From the NCBI RefSeq assembly GCF_000620845.1, contig NZ_KK211189.1, positions 2,201,878 to 2,265,877 on the forward strand: a DNA stretch of 64,000 nucleotides, written 5' to 3'. This DNA comes from Exiguobacterium marinum DSM 16307. GTDB lineage: Bacteria; Bacillota; Bacilli; Exiguobacteriales; Exiguobacteriaceae. This document shows, in pieces, positions 51,881 to 62,942 of the stretch (its first letter is position 1; each line of letters begins with the position of its first letter). Under the pieces are notes generated by a model. It was given only the letters and a program-made list of their open reading frames with translations, was not told the origin of the DNA and ran no database searches. The position numbers and the translations under genes are program-made.

Positions 51881-52177
51881 TTAGTCTAGACCGACTTCGT
51901 CGCTGACGATATCGAATGCTTCCATAACCTCGTCAAAGTCTTCATCGTCTTCGACAAGCTTCAAGATGAATTCGCCATCTTCAAGTTCTTCAATTTCAAA
52001 TGCATATACTTCGATTGTGTCTTCATCTTCTGTTTCCGGAGCGCCGACCGGCTCAAGCACGACGAATGTCTTTTTCGTGCGGTCGCTTGTCATACGGAAA
52101 ATTTCTGCAAATAAATGCTCGTCTCCATTTTCATCTGGAATACGGTACATTTCTTCTTCACGACGGATTTCTGCCAT
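51881..52177 (-). CDS. DUF1292 acidic protein (YrzB-like)
   Basis: 98 residues, DUF1292 family, similar to B. subtilis YrzB and strongly acidic. It shows the family patterns IPDENGDEHLFAEIFRMTS and IEVYAFEIEELEDGEFIL with an acidic tail (VEDDEDFDEVMEAFD). Its biochemical role is unknown, but the neighbourhood with ruvX, ireB and alaS is conserved across Bacillales. GGAGG precedes ATG. It is last in the ireB-ruvX-DUF1292 run, ending at a terminator. Confidence 0.85.
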   Translation of the reverse strand: MAEIRREEEMYRIPDENGDEHLFAEIFRMTSDRTKKTFVVLEPVGAPETEDEDTIEVYAFEIEELEDGEFILKLVEDDEDFDEVMEAFDIVSDEVGLD

Positions 52178-52191
52178 GAGAGATTCCTCCT

Positions 52192-52614
52192 TTAATTCCC
52201 GGAACGATCCAGGTAGTTTTGTAAAATCATCACGGCCGCCATTTTGTCGATGACCGCTTTTCTCTTTTTGCGGCTGACATCTGCTGAAATGAGCATCCGT
52301 TCCGCCTGCATCGTCGTCAATCGTTCGTCCACCAACACACTCGGAAGACCAGTCTGTTCAGTGAGGGCTTCAGCAAATGCTTCTGACGCCTCTCCACGAG
52401 GACCGATTGTTCCGTTCATGTTTTTCGGGTGACCGACAACAACTTCTTTCACATCGTACTGTTCGATAATCGGACGAAGGAGACGAACGGCCTCTTCAAA
52501 GTCAGGTTCAGTCCAGTAGACCGTCTCCACACCTTGTGCCGTCCATCCCATTAGGTCACTTACCGCGACACCAATTGTTTTCGAACCGACATCGAGTCCC
52601 ATGACTCGCTTCAT
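52192..52614 (-). CDS. ruvX: YqgF/RuvX-family putative Holliday junction resolvase
   Basis: RNase H-fold nuclease, 140 residues, implicated in pre-16S rRNA 5' end processing and/or Holliday junction cleavage. The first acidic strand is [15 protein letters not shown] near 5-19, [13 protein letters not shown] near 58-70, [13 protein letters not shown] near 97-109 and the last acidic residue in [18 protein letters not shown]. These match YqgF family metal ligands. It starts one base after the IreB gene stop (52616), so coupled with it, and is followed by the DUF1292 gene 14 bases later. Confidence 0.92.
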   Translation of the reverse strand: MKRVMGLDVGSKTIGVAVSDLMGWTAQGVETVYWTEPDFEEAVRLLRPIIEQYDVKEVVVGHPKNMNGTIGPRGEASEAFAEALTEQTGLPSVLVDERLTTMQAERMLISADVSRKKRKAVIDKMAAVMILQNYLDRSGN

Positions 52615-52615
52615 A

Positions 52616-52882
52616 TTAACCCTCTCTACGATCGTTCAAATACGATTTGACCAACTCTTCGAGTAGTTCGTCCCGCTCAATTTTGCGAATCAAGTTTCGC
52701 GCATCATTATGACGTGGAATGTAGGCAGGGTCACCTGACAATAAGTATCCCACGATTTGATTGATCGGTTGATATCCTTTTTCCTCGAGTGCTTGATATA
52801 CCGTAATCAGCGTTTCGCGTGTGTTAGCACGTTGATCATCTTCTGGAAAATTGAATTGCATCGTGCGATCCATTTGGCTCAC
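52616..52882 (-). CDS. IreB-family regulatory phosphoprotein (DUF965)
   Basis: 88 residues, similar to B. subtilis YrzL and enterococcal IreB, a substrate of the PASTA kinase IreK. The N-terminal [15 protein letters not shown] has the threonine known to be phosphorylated in IreB, and [39 protein letters not shown]-type core follows (positions about 34-72). The start is GTG 52882 with AGGTGG six bases upstream. It lies between alaS and ruvX, the conserved position. Kinase control here is by analogy. Confidence 0.9.
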   Translation of the reverse strand: MSQMDRTMQFNFPEDDQRANTRETLITVYQALEEKGYQPINQIVGYLLSGDPAYIPRHNDARNLIRKIERDELLEELVKSYLNDRREG

Positions 52883-52919
52883 AAGAATCCACCTCTTTCC
52901 GTTTGCACTTCACACTCTA

Positions 52920-55562
52920 TTATGCCAGTGATTGGACATAATGTGAAGCAAACTTCAATGCTTCATCTAGTTTTGTTACATCGCGCCCTCCGGCTTGCGC
53001 CATGTCTGGACGACCGCCACCGCCGCCACCGCAACGTGTCGCAACTTCTTTAATGAGTTTTCCGGCATGGAAGCCTCGGTCATTCAAGTCTTTCGTCACG
53101 CCCGCGACGAGGTTGACTTTGTCTCCGTTCGCAGACCCAAGGATGATCACGGCAGAACCGAGTTTTCCTTTCAAGTCGTCGACCATGCTACGAAGAGCAT
53201 CCATATCTTGTCCATCGACACGTTTCGCGATCAATTGGACGTCACCGATTGTCTCGATTGCATCTGTTAAAGAAGACGCTTCGATGTTCGCAAGCTTCGC
53301 TTTGAGTGACTCTGAAGCGCGCTCTACTTCTTTGATTTCAGCTTGAAGTGCCTGAACACGTACCGGAACCTCGAGAGGTTTCGTCTTCAATAGTTTCGCT
53401 GCCGCTTCAAGCGTCTCGATTTGCAGGTTCATCACTTCGTATGCGCCAGCACCTGTGACCGCTTCGATTCGACGTGTCCCAGCGCCAATCCCTGACTCAG
53501 ACAAGATTTTGAAGAGTCCGATTTCAGCCGTATTGGATACGTGGCAACCACCACAAAGTTCAACCGAGTAGTCACCTGCTGATACGACGCGAACGACATC
53601 GCCATATTTCTCACCAAAGAGTGCCATCGCTCCTTTTGCTTTCGCATCAGCGATGTTCATCTCTTCGATGTCGACACCGATCGATGCCCAGATCTTCTCG
53701 TTTACTTGACGCTCAATCGATTGAAGCTCGTCGGCTGTCACTTGACCGAAGTGAGAGAAGTCAAAACGAAGGCGATCTGGTGTCACGAGTGATCCAGCCT
53801 GGTTGACGTGCTCGCCGAGCGTGTCTTTTAGCGCGCGGTGAAGAAGATGCGTCGCCGTATGGTTTTTCACGATCGCTTGACGTGATGCTTGGTCGACCGT
53901 TGCCGTGACTGCCACTTCCGCTTTTGCCACACCTGATTCGACCGTGACCGTGTGTAAGTTTTGACCGTTCGGTGCTTTTGACACATTTTTGACACGAAGA
54001 ACGAAATCTTCACCGACGATTTGTCCTTTGTCACCGATTTGACCACCGCTTTCTGCGTAGAATGGTGTCTGATCGAGCATCACTTGTGCTTCTTCCCCGG
54101 CAGCGACGACATCGACGAGTTCGCCATCGTGAATCAAGCTGACAATTTTTGCATTCGTCTCTAAATTGTTGTAGCCGAGGAACGTCGATGGCATCGTAAT
54201 GTCCGCGAGCACACCTGACTGAATCTGCATCGATTCAACGTCGGTACGCGCTTGTCGTGCACGTTCACGTTGCTCATTCATCGCTTCTTTGAAGCCGTCC
54301 TCATCGACCGTCATCTGATGATCTTCTGCGTATTCGATTGTCAATTCAAGTGGGAAACCGTATGTGTCATAAAGACGGAACGCATCTTCACCGCTAATCA
54401 CGTTCGACCCTGCTGCCTTTTGTGCTTTTGCAACTTCGTTCAAGATCGCGAGTCCATCGTTCAATGTTTCATGGAAACGCTCTTCCTCGTTTTTAATGAC
54501 TTTTTTAATGAAATCTTTCTTCTCAGTCACTTGTGGATAGAAGTCGATCATGATGTCACCGACAACGTCGACGAGTTCATACATGAACGGACGCTCGATG
54601 CCAAGCATCTTCGCATAACGCACGGCACGACGAAGGAGGCGACGAAGTACATATCCACGTCCTTCGTTCGACGGAAGTGCCCCATCACCAATCGCGAACG
54701 ATACGGTACGAATATGGTCCGCGATGACTTTGAACGCGACATCTTTGCTGCTGTCTTGGCGGTAAACGTCTCCGCTGATCTTTTCTGTTTCACGAATGAT
54801 CGGCATGAAGAGATCGGTATCGAAGTTCGTCGGCACGTCTTGAAGGACGCTCACCATCCGTTCGAGTCCCATCCCCGTATCAATGTTTTTACGCGGGAGT
54901 TCCGTATAATTCCCGTGCCCATCATGGTTATATTGACTGAATACGATGTTCCAGATTTCAAGGTAACGCTCGTTCTCCCCACCAGGATACAGTTCAGGGT
55001 CGGTCGGGTCGTCTCCGAACGCTGGTCCTCGGTCGAAGAAAATCTCTGTGTTCGGACCAGACGGGCCTTCACCGATTTCCCAGAAGTTATCTTCAAGCGG
55101 GATGATGCGGTCAGCCGGCACACCGAGCTTCAACCAGATCTGTTTCGACTCTTCGTCGTCCGGGTGAATCGTGACGGACAGGCGCTCCGTGTCGAGACCG
55201 TACCATTCGTCACTCGTCAATAGCTCCCAACCCCATGTGATTGCTTCTTCACGGAAGTATTCACCGACTGAGAAGTTTCCGAGCATTTCGAAGAATGTAT
55301 GGTGACGAGCGGTCTTCCCAACGTTCTCAATATCGTTCGTCCGAATCGATTTTTGAGCGTTGACGATGCGCGGGTTTGCAGGGATGACACGACCATCAAA
55401 ATATTTTTTGAGTGTCGCTACGCCTGAGTTGATCCACAAAAGAGTCGGGTCTTCGACCGGAACGAGCGAAGCACTCGGCTCAACGCTGTGACCTTTTGAT
55501 TTAAAGAAATCTAAGTACATTTGGCGAATCTGTGCGCCAGTCAATGATTTGAGCGGTTTCAT
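52920..55562 (-). CDS. alaS: Alanyl-tRNA synthetase
   Basis: Class II synthetase charging tRNA-Ala, with an editing domain. 880 residues. The catalytic core (about 1-240) includes [20 protein letters not shown] and [17 protein letters not shown]. The editing domain has [16 protein letters not shown] near 565 and the CGGCHV zinc/editing site near 665. The C-terminal oligomerisation part ends with [19 protein letters not shown] 55562 has AAGGAGG eight bases upstream; TTG 55568 is out of position. Expression is controlled by the T-box leader just upstream. Confidence 0.96.
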   Translation of the reverse strand: MKPLKSLTGAQIRQMYLDFFKSKGHSVEPSASLVPVEDPTLLWINSGVATLKKYFDGRVIPANPRIVNAQKSIRTNDIENVGKTARHHTFFEMLGNFSVGEYFREEAITWGWELLTSDEWYGLDTERLSVTIHPDDEESKQIWLKLGVPADRIIPLEDNFWEIGEGPSGPNTEIFFDRGPAFGDDPTDPELYPGGENERYLEIWNIVFSQYNHDGHGNYTELPRKNIDTGMGLERMVSVLQDVPTNFDTDLFMPIIRETEKISGDVYRQDSSKDVAFKVIADHIRTVSFAIGDGALPSNEGRGYVLRRLLRRAVRYAKMLGIERPFMYELVDVVGDIMIDFYPQVTEKKDFIKKVIKNEEERFHETLNDGLAILNEVAKAQKAAGSNVISGEDAFRLYDTYGFPLELTIEYAEDHQMTVDEDGFKEAMNEQRERARQARTDVESMQIQSGVLADITMPSTFLGYNNLETNAKIVSLIHDGELVDVVAAGEEAQVMLDQTPFYAESGGQIGDKGQIVGEDFVLRVKNVSKAPNGQNLHTVTVESGVAKAEVAVTATVDQASRQAIVKNHTATHLLHRALKDTLGEHVNQAGSLVTPDRLRFDFSHFGQVTADELQSIERQVNEKIWASIGVDIEEMNIADAKAKGAMALFGEKYGDVVRVVSAGDYSVELCGGCHVSNTAEIGLFKILSESGIGAGTRRIEAVTGAGAYEVMNLQIETLEAAAKLLKTKPLEVPVRVQALQAEIKEVERASESLKAKLANIEASSLTDAIETIGDVQLIAKRVDGQDMDALRSMVDDLKGKLGSAVIILGSANGDKVNLVAGVTKDLNDRGFHAGKLIKEVATRCGGGGGGRPDMAQAGGRDVTKLDEALKFASHYVQSLA

Positions 55563-55600
55563 GAACAATTCCTCCTTAAATTCTGAACGAAACGAAAAAA

Positions 55601-55840
55601 GCGATGCCTGCCCCTGTGGAAAGGGACGAAAGCATCGCTTCGTGGTACCACCCTCGTTCGCACGGTAACACCGTGCCTCGAAACATCCGTTAACGTGGAT
55701 GAGGCGCCCAGGTTGAGTGGGAACTCCAGAATAGCTTCGGTCGGCCTGCCCCCATCTTCTCGCAGCCTAGGAAGATGTCTCTGTAGAGGTGGTGACGACG
55801 TACTCATTTCCTTCATCGTCTGTATCGTTTCAGTTGTCTA
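55601..55840 (-). promoter_or_regulatory. T-box leader of alaS (alanine)
   Basis: Minus-strand AGGGTGGTACCACG (55641-55654) is the T-box. The specifier is probably GCT (Ala) at 55733-55735, in GAAGCTATTCTGG. The terminator pairs AGCGATGC with GCATCGCT around 55604-55641 and is followed by TTTTTTC. Confidence 0.92.
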
Positions 55841-55846
55841 TTCGTC

Positions 55847-55875
55847 ATTATCACACGCGCTTATGAAGACGTCAA
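55847..55875 (-). promoter_or_regulatory. Sigma-A promoter of alaS leader
   Basis: Minus-strand TTGACG (55870-55875), 17-base spacer, GATAAT (55847-55852). The -35 box contains the recD2 stop codon. Confidence 0.7.
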
Positions 55876-58082
55876 GACTTCCCACCTAAGCGCTCGACCA
55901 ATTTCGTCCGTCGCACTGGTTCCTCTTCTCGCGTGGCCGCCTCGAGTGCCCGTACGTCCCCGAACAGCAGTAAACTTTTCTTCGCCCGGGTCACAGCTGT
56001 ATAAATCAAGTTACGCGACGACCGGAATCCTCCGTTGAAGAAGACCGGCATGAGCACGATTGGGAACTCCGAACCTTGTGACTTATGAATCGTGATGGCG
56101 TAGGCATGAGTAAACTGATCCCATTCACTACGGTTATATTCGACTTCTGTCTGGTCGAATCGAATATAAATCTTATCGACCTTGTCAACGTTCTCTTTGG
56201 CGAAGAAGATGTTCGTGATTTCACCGATGTCTCCGTTATATACGTTTTCTTCAGCATTATTGACGAGTTGTAGCACTTTATCGCCATTTCGGTAAATGCG
56301 TGTCCCGTGTTTTACTTCACGGGCATTCGATTTAGGATTGAACACATTTTGGAGCGCCTCGTTCAACCCGTCAATCCCGCATACACCACGATACGTCGGA
56401 GCGAGTACTTGGATGTCAAACGGTGAATACCCTTTCCGAAGGGCAGCCCCTGCCATCTGACAGATCGCTTGAAGCGCCGTCTCCTGATTCGCCGTATAGA
56501 AACGACGGTCCGGGAGAGCCGCCAACAAATCGTCCGGCATTTTCTTGGCGTTCAAAGAATGCGCGAGCCGTAAAATACTCGACTCCGACGCTTGACGATG
56601 GACGACGTCAAGTCGAACGACCGGAATCCCGTCCGTCTGCATCAAATCCGCAAGTACTTGCCCCGGTCCGACAGACGGGAGCTGATCGCGGTCTCCGACG
56701 AACAAGATTTTCATGCCGTTCGGTACCGCTTTGAGCAAACTTCGGAACAAGAAGATGTCAATCATCGACGCCTCATCGACGATGAGCACTTTTCCGACAA
56801 GCGGATTCGTCTCATCCACTTGGAACGAACTTCCGTCGAACTTCAACAGACGGTGAATTGTCGAGGCCGGTAGCCCTGTCGACTCACTGAGGCGTTTCGC
56901 CGCTCGACCCGTCGGTGCGGCCAAGACGAATGGGAACGGTTGGTTCGGTACAGGCTCTAACTTCCAATCGAAGACGTCACTGAGTGCATGAATGATGCCT
57001 CGAACGACAGTCGTCTTCCCTGTACCCGGCCCTCCGGTGAGTACCATGAGCGGTGATTTAAGGGCGAGCTCAATGGCTTCTCGTTGCTGTGTCGCATATT
57101 CGATCGAGAACATCTCTTCAACACGTCCGACCGCATCAAAGATTGTCGTCATGTCCACGTCTTCTGTCGTCGACGTCGCCATGATTCGGGCCAACTCCTC
57201 TGCCGCCTTCCGTTCGGCACGGAAGACACGGGGGTGATAGACGACCCCGTCTTCGATAACGACTCGTTCCTCTTTCGCAAGTGACTCCAAAGCCGTGACG
57301 AGGGCGTCACCTGGGTCCGCTCCGATGATGCGAGGCATCTCGGCCTCGAGTTGGTCTGCGGTTACATATAGATGACCGTTCCCTTGTTCGAGTTCTAATA
57401 CGTAAAGTACTGCTGCCGCGATGCGTTCAGGATGGATTCCTTGAATCCCAAAATGCGCGGCGATGGCATCGGCCGTTTTGAAGCCGATACCTTGCACATC
57501 GTACATGAGCGCGTATGGATTCTTTTCAATCGTTTCCATCGCTCGGCCTTCATATTCTTTATGAATCTTTGAGGCGAGACGTGGCGTCACGTCGAATGGG
57601 GCGAGAAATAGTAACAGTTGGTCGACCCCGTATAAGACGTTCAGACGTTCCGTAATCACACGTGCCTGTTTCTCTTTCAACCCGTCGACCTCTGACAGGA
57701 GGCTCGGATGTTTCACGATTTGGTCGATACAATCGTCGCCGAGAGCATCCGCAATCTTCTGCGCCGTCTTTTGACCGATTCCAGGGAAAGATCCGTTCGT
57801 CAAAAAGCGGACGGCTGCCCGTTTCGTCATCGGGACGACACGGCGAATCCAATCGGCCTTCATCTGTTTCCCAAATTTAGGGTGTTCGACGAGACGACCG
57901 TGCGCCTTATACGTCTCGCCTTTCTCGATGCCGACACCGACGCCCGCGATGACCATCTCGGTCTCGTCCGTCTCAAAATTCTTTTCTTTTATTCGTACGA
58001 GCGCGATCGTGTGCGCTTCTTCTTCTGATTGAAACAGGACTCGAATGACTTTTCCAGTCAACTCATAAGGTGCTGCCATCAT
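55872..58082 (-). CDS. recD2: RecD2-type DNA helicase
   Basis: SF1B 5'-3' DNA helicase acting in repair without RecBC. 736 residues. N-terminal OB-like and helix-hairpin-helix regions (FPGIGQKTAQKIADALGDDCI; PYALMYDVQGIGFKTADAIA) precede the motor. Walker A GGPGTGKTT lies near residue 350, FVLAAPTGRAAKRL is motif Ia, VDEASMID motif II, and VGDRDQLPSVGPGQVLADL motif III. YAITIHKSQGSEFPIVLMP is motif V, and LIYTAVTRAKK motif VI. GGAGG lies eight bases before ATG 58082. It corresponds to B. subtilis yrrC upstream of alaS. Confidence 0.94.
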   Translation of the reverse strand: MMAAPYELTGKVIRVLFQSEEEAHTIALVRIKEKNFETDETEMVIAGVGVGIEKGETYKAHGRLVEHPKFGKQMKADWIRRVVPMTKRAAVRFLTNGSFPGIGQKTAQKIADALGDDCIDQIVKHPSLLSEVDGLKEKQARVITERLNVLYGVDQLLLFLAPFDVTPRLASKIHKEYEGRAMETIEKNPYALMYDVQGIGFKTADAIAAHFGIQGIHPERIAAAVLYVLELEQGNGHLYVTADQLEAEMPRIIGADPGDALVTALESLAKEERVVIEDGVVYHPRVFRAERKAAEELARIMATSTTEDVDMTTIFDAVGRVEEMFSIEYATQQREAIELALKSPLMVLTGGPGTGKTTVVRGIIHALSDVFDWKLEPVPNQPFPFVLAAPTGRAAKRLSESTGLPASTIHRLLKFDGSSFQVDETNPLVGKVLIVDEASMIDIFLFRSLLKAVPNGMKILFVGDRDQLPSVGPGQVLADLMQTDGIPVVRLDVVHRQASESSILRLAHSLNAKKMPDDLLAALPDRRFYTANQETALQAICQMAGAALRKGYSPFDIQVLAPTYRGVCGIDGLNEALQNVFNPKSNAREVKHGTRIYRNGDKVLQLVNNAEENVYNGDIGEITNIFFAKENVDKVDKIYIRFDQTEVEYNRSEWDQFTHAYAITIHKSQGSEFPIVLMPVFFNGGFRSSRNLIYTAVTRAKKSLLLFGDVRALEAATREEEPVRRTKLVERLGGKS

Positions 58083-58149
58083 ATCCGACACCTCCAGCTA
58101 TTTTTCCATCATCCATTATAGCCCGAGATGAATCGATTGAACAAATGAC

Positions 58150-58836
58150 CTATCCGAACAGATTTAAGATTTGTTCAATCCGATCAAGGTCGACGACTTC
58201 TAAAATGCGTATCAACTGTTCGATATCGACCCGGTCCAAAATGCGCTCAACCTGATCAAGGTCCACTTCTTCAATCAGACGCTGAATCCGGTCTAAGTCC
58301 CCAGATGCCTGATATGCCTCGAGTTTTGTGAAGAGCTCGGTCTTCTCGATTCGAATCGAATCTTCCAGCATCCCCCTCGCCCCGAATAGGACGAGACCGA
58401 TGACCGCCAACTGAATCAACCAGTTCGTCACGACTTTCCAAAACGGGACGGTCTGATGGATGAATGGGATGAGCGGAATGAACGTTACCTGAAGGAGTAA
58501 AATTCCAACCTGGACATATACGTTCGGAATGAGGAATCCGAGTACTGCAAGAAGCAATGGAACGACCCACCCGACACCGACGTGTTCAGATGTATGCTGC
58601 CAAGACTTCCGTTCCGAGTACACATAGTGAACAACCCATCCGACAATGAGGAGCGCTACGAACAGCATGAGTAATAACATCAAGAGCCCTCGTGGTTCAA
58701 TGACCACTTGATACAAAATCGTATTCGTCCACTTCCCGTCTGCCAGTCGTTCATTCACCGATTCAAATAATTGTGTGAACCACACATACTCGACAATGAA
58801 AAACAAAATGACACTGACCATGCTGAATTTTCGCAA
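58150..58836 (-). CDS. Membrane protein with C-terminal 12-residue repeats
   Basis: 228 residues, no recognised family. AAGGAGG lies nine bases before TTG 58836, so I start there; the upstream frame from ATG 58866 would include the ribosome site. There are about five membrane segments (about 5-20, 50-70, 85-105, 110-128, 135-150) joined by short loops. Residues 179-228 are four consecutive 12-residue units of the pattern V/G-D-L/I-D/E-x-I/V/L-x-R/x-I-L-x-x (for example VDLDQVERILDR). They are amphipathic, highly charged and predicted helical, on the cytosolic side by position. It lies 68 bases upstream of recD2 on the same strand. Confidence 0.6.
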   Translation of the reverse strand: MRKFSMVSVILFFIVEYVWFTQLFESVNERLADGKWTNTILYQVVIEPRGLLMLLLMLFVALLIVGWVVHYVYSERKSWQHTSEHVGVGWVVPLLLAVLGFLIPNVYVQVGILLLQVTFIPLIPFIHQTVPFWKVVTNWLIQLAVIGLVLFGARGMLEDSIRIEKTELFTKLEAYQASGDLDRIQRLIEEVDLDQVERILDRVDIEQLIRILEVVDLDRIEQILNLFG

Positions 58837-58951
58837 GCCACTCGACCTCCTTCTATAAGTTGTCATTCCCCCACTTCAAGAGGGGTAGTCGCGTTTTTGA
58901 TTCAAAGAAACGGGGAACTGTTCGAATGACACAGTGAAGGAGGAGTCATAA

Positions 58952-59500
58952 ATGGGTAAACGAATTCCAGTCAGCGGATTATGCGAACTCGTGTTAGAAG
59001 TGACGGATATGGAAGAAGCGGTAGCATTTTGGCATGAAAAATTAGGTCTCCCTGTCGTCGAACAATGGGTCGGAGACGATGCCGAGCCAAGTAAGTCACA
59101 AGAACACGCGAACGAGCCGTGGGCAACATGGCTCTATATCGGAGGGAATACGCGACTCGGACTTTGGTTGAAGCGTAACTTCACAGAGGAAGAAAACGCG
59201 AACCGCAAACAAGATGTGACCGATTGGGACACACTTTATGACGAAGGTGGCGTCCACGTCCATTGCGCGTTCTTCGTTCCGATAGAGTCGTTTGAAAAAG
59301 CACTTGAGATTTTGAATGATACCGATGTCCCGGTCAAACTGCGAACGTGGGATGAAGACGAGACGAAAAATGGGAAAGAGCGCTCTGCTTACTTCAAGGA
59401 TCCGAGCCATAACATTATCGAACTGTATACGAAAAATATGGACGAGGCTTACGGAGAATTTGCCGGAGAACCCGTCAAAATCACGACGAAACAACTCTAA
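58952..59500 (+). CDS. VOC-family (glyoxalase/bleomycin resistance fold) protein
   Basis: Vicinal oxygen chelate fold protein of 182 residues. Two beta-alpha-beta-beta-beta modules: first from LCELVLEVTDMEEAVAFWHEKLGLPVVE, ending with a TWLYIGGNTRLGLWL strand, second from HVHCAFFVP to SAYFKDPSHNIIELYT. The His/Glu ligands in HVHCAF and NIIELY fit a metal site, and the substrate is not evident. AAGGAGGAG precedes ATG. It is a single-gene unit, divergent from the repeat protein, with a bidirectional terminator. Confidence 0.82.
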   Translation: MGKRIPVSGLCELVLEVTDMEEAVAFWHEKLGLPVVEQWVGDDAEPSKSQEHANEPWATWLYIGGNTRLGLWLKRNFTEEENANRKQDVTDWDTLYDEGGVHVHCAFFVPIESFEKALEILNDTDVPVKLRTWDEDETKNGKERSAYFKDPSHNIIELYTKNMDEAYGEFAGEPVKITTKQL

Positions 59501-59510
59501 TCGCGTTAAC

Positions 59511-59548
59511 GAAAAAAGTGCCATCGCTCCATTGCGATGGCACTTTCC
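59511..59548. terminator. Bidirectional terminator, VOC and TPR genes
   Basis: GTGCCATCGC-TCCATT-GCGATGGCAC perfect 10-bp stem, with AAAAAA on the left and TTTCC on the right. Confidence 0.85.
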
Positions 59549-59559
59549 TATTCAAGAAA

Positions 59560-60219
59560 TCAGTTCCCAAGCAGTGCATCCATCTTCGCGATGGCGTCAC
59601 GTGCAAGTTCATGATCCGGTTGCATCTCCAAGACGCGTTGAAGCTCGGCATATGTTTTTTCTTGGTCTCCCAAGAAGGCATATGCGATTGCCAAGTTGTA
59701 GCGTGCATCCGTATGGCTCGCATCGAGGTCTAGCGTCTCTTCCAATGCGTCGACCGCTTCTTCCAACTGTTCACTTTGCGCAAGTGCAAGTCCGTATTGG
59801 AACGTGATTTCCACGTCTTCCGGCGATTGTTTCTTCGCCTCACGTAGACGTGGCATCGCGCGAACAAAATCACCCATCGCCTTGTACGTCAAGCCGAGCA
59901 TGAAATGAAGATCGGCATCGTCCATCCCCGAAAGGAGTGCTTGGCGAAGCGAGGTCTCCGCAGACTCCAATTGTTCAAGTTCATAAGCGAGAGCGCCTTT
60001 CGCATAGTGCGCGGCACCGAATGAATCATCGAGTTCAATCGCTTTGTCATAGAAGATGGCGGCACGGTCGTAATCGTTGATCGCCTGAAGCAACGTTCCC
60101 ATGTTGACGAAACCTGTTGGGTCCGTCGGGTTCTCTTCAATCGCCTCATTGAAATGTTTGGCTGCCTGTTCAAATTCACCTTGTTGCATCGCTTGGATGC
60201 CTTGTTCGTTTGCGTTCAT
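59560..60219 (-). CDS. TPR-repeat protein (YrrB-like)
   Basis: 219 residues made of about six tetratricopeptide repeats, e.g. GEFEQAAKHFNEAIEENPTD, NDYDRAAIFYDKAIELDDSF, EQLEEAVDALEETLDLDASH and DQEKTYAELQRVLEMQPDHE. It is cytosolic with no signal peptide. B. subtilis YrrB in the same place is a TPR protein proposed to scaffold other proteins, with no known partner. ATG 60219 has GAGGTG seven bases upstream; TTG 60225 is in frame but too close. It follows mnmA by 11 bases, so probably in the same operon. Confidence 0.88.
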   Translation of the reverse strand: MNANEQGIQAMQQGEFEQAAKHFNEAIEENPTDPTGFVNMGTLLQAINDYDRAAIFYDKAIELDDSFGAAHYAKGALAYELEQLESAETSLRQALLSGMDDADLHFMLGLTYKAMGDFVRAMPRLREAKKQSPEDVEITFQYGLALAQSEQLEEAVDALEETLDLDASHTDARYNLAIAYAFLGDQEKTYAELQRVLEMQPDHELARDAIAKMDALLGN

Positions 60220-60230
60220 ATTCAATCACC

Positions 60231-61352
<1,122 letters not shown>

Positions 61353-62489
61353 CTATCTCACTCCGTTCATAAATGTCGAGACGACTTCTTGTAGTCGCTC
61401 CGCGAGCCGTTTCGCGTCCTCGACCGAGTTGCCGTGTCCAAAACTGATTCGAACAGACTGACGCGTCCGTTCTGAATCCCCGTACATCGCCGACAATACA
61501 TGGGACGGTTCGACCGACCCTGCCGTGCAGGCACTCCCACTCGAAATCGCCATGCCTCGCATATCCATCATGATGAGGAAAGGTTCAAGGTCAATTCCAG
61601 GGAGGTATAGGTTCACGATGTGAGGTAAACGGTTTGACCCGTTCACTTCATAAGTTACGCCTAGTTCGTCAAGACGTTGACGCAGCGCCAGATCGAGCGA
61701 CGCATAGAGTGTCACCCGGTCCTCACGCTCTGCCATGATGAGTTCAGCTGCTTTTTGGAATCCGACGGCACCCGGAACATTTTCCGTGCCGGCTCGACGT
61801 TTACGTTCTTGTTGTCCACCAAAAGAACGTGACGCTAATTTTACACCTGTTTTCATGAAAAGAAAACCGATACCTTTTGGCCCATTCACTTTATGCGCGG
61901 ACGCCGACAATAAATCGACATGGATCTTTTTCACATCGATTTCTTCTGTACCGAGCGCCTGTACCGCGTCGGTATGGAAAATGGCTTGATGGTCTTGTAA
62001 CAACTCGCCAATCGTTTGAATCGGTTGGCGCGTCCCGACCTCGTTGTTGCCGTACATGATCGACACGAGAATCGTGTCATCTCGTAACGCGGCCCGGAAC
62101 ACATCTACATCGACAGCTCCTGACGCGTCGACATCGAGATACGTGACGTCAAACCCCTCTCGTTCGAGCTGTTCCATCGCATGAAGCACGGCATGATGTT
62201 CGACTTTCGTCGTGATGATATGTTTGCCTTTTCCTTTGTGGGCATAGACTGCACCGAACAAGGCATAATTATCCGACTCCGTCCCACCTGACGTGAACAC
62301 GATTTCGTTCGGTGAAGCACCGATCCATTTCGCAAGGACACGACGTGACGAATCGAGCGCCGCTCGGGCATTACGACCAATCCCGTGAATGCTCGACGCG
62401 TTCCCATACGTCTCTAAAAAGTAAGGTGTCATCGCTTCAAGGACTTCCGGTCGCATCGGCGTCGTCGCAGCGTGATCAAAATAGTTCAT
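61353..62489 (-). CDS. yrvO: Cysteine desulfurase YrvO (NifS/IscS type)
   Basis: PLP-dependent enzyme releasing sulfur from cysteine for MnmA. 378 residues. YFDHAATTPMRPEVLEAM opens the fold. The PLP site is SASAHKVNGPKGIGFL, with the lysine near 204. The catalytic cysteine lies on the loop in SSGSACTAGSVEPSHVL near 325. Context between cymR and mnmA is the same as in B. subtilis, which supports yrvO over the other desulfurases. The ribosome site is close to GAGGTGACC. Confidence 0.93.
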   Translation of the reverse strand: MNYFDHAATTPMRPEVLEAMTPYFLETYGNASSIHGIGRNARAALDSSRRVLAKWIGASPNEIVFTSGGTESDNYALFGAVYAHKGKGKHIITTKVEHHAVLHAMEQLEREGFDVTYLDVDASGAVDVDVFRAALRDDTILVSIMYGNNEVGTRQPIQTIGELLQDHQAIFHTDAVQALGTEEIDVKKIHVDLLSASAHKVNGPKGIGFLFMKTGVKLASRSFGGQQERKRRAGTENVPGAVGFQKAAELIMAEREDRVTLYASLDLALRQRLDELGVTYEVNGSNRLPHIVNLYLPGIDLEPFLIMMDMRGMAISSGSACTAGSVEPSHVLSAMYGDSERTRQSVRISFGHGNSVEDAKRLAERLQEVVSTFMNGVR

Positions 62490-62507
62490 AATAAGGTCAC
62501 CTCGTTC

Positions 62508-62915
62508 TTAAATATAAAACATGTAGCCGTCTGACTCTTCTTCTGCGAGGTCAGCGAGTGTCGTCTCATCTAGGACAGTATCGATTGCCTCTTTGATTTT
62601 ATCCCAAAGCTTTCGTTTCACCGCATCATCTGCTTCAGAGTCCTCGACAACGGCTAAAGGTCCTTCAAGTAAGCGTATAATTTCTCCTGCCGTCACTTCT
62701 TCTGCCGGTTTGACGAGTTGATAGCCACCGTATGCACCACGTACGCTCTTGACGAGGCCTCCGTTTCGGAGCGGACCGATCAGTTGCTCTAAATAATGCT
62801 CCGGCAACTCGTGACGTGCCGCGATTTTTTTTAAACTGAGCGGTTTGTTGTCTGTCTCTCGTGCCAACGCAATCATAATCGTTAAGCCATAACGGCCCTT
62901 TGTAGATATTTTCAT
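62508..62915 (-). CDS. cymR: Rrf2-family regulator CymR
   Basis: Rrf2 winged-helix repressor that with CysK controls cysteine metabolism in B. subtilis. 135 residues from ATG 62915 (GGAG at eight bases). KISTKGRYGLTIMIAL is the family start, KIAARHELPEHYLEQLIGPLRNGGLVKSVRGAYGGY the recognition helix and wing. It lacks the three cysteines of iron-sulfur IscR, consistent with CymR. Its position with yrvO and mnmA fits. It is divergent from rarA. Confidence 0.9.
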   Translation of the reverse strand: MKISTKGRYGLTIMIALARETDNKPLSLKKIAARHELPEHYLEQLIGPLRNGGLVKSVRGAYGGYQLVKPAEEVTAGEIIRLLEGPLAVVEDSEADDAVKRKLWDKIKEAIDTVLDETTLADLAEEESDGYMFYI

Positions 62916-62942
62916 CTTCAAGTCTCCTTCTGTTATACTAAT

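Noticed and set aside
54252-55223. Long open frame of 323 codons on the plus strand
   Set aside because: It lies wholly antisense to alaS, whose residues are conserved. No ribosome site or family likeness, so it is a codon-usage shadow.
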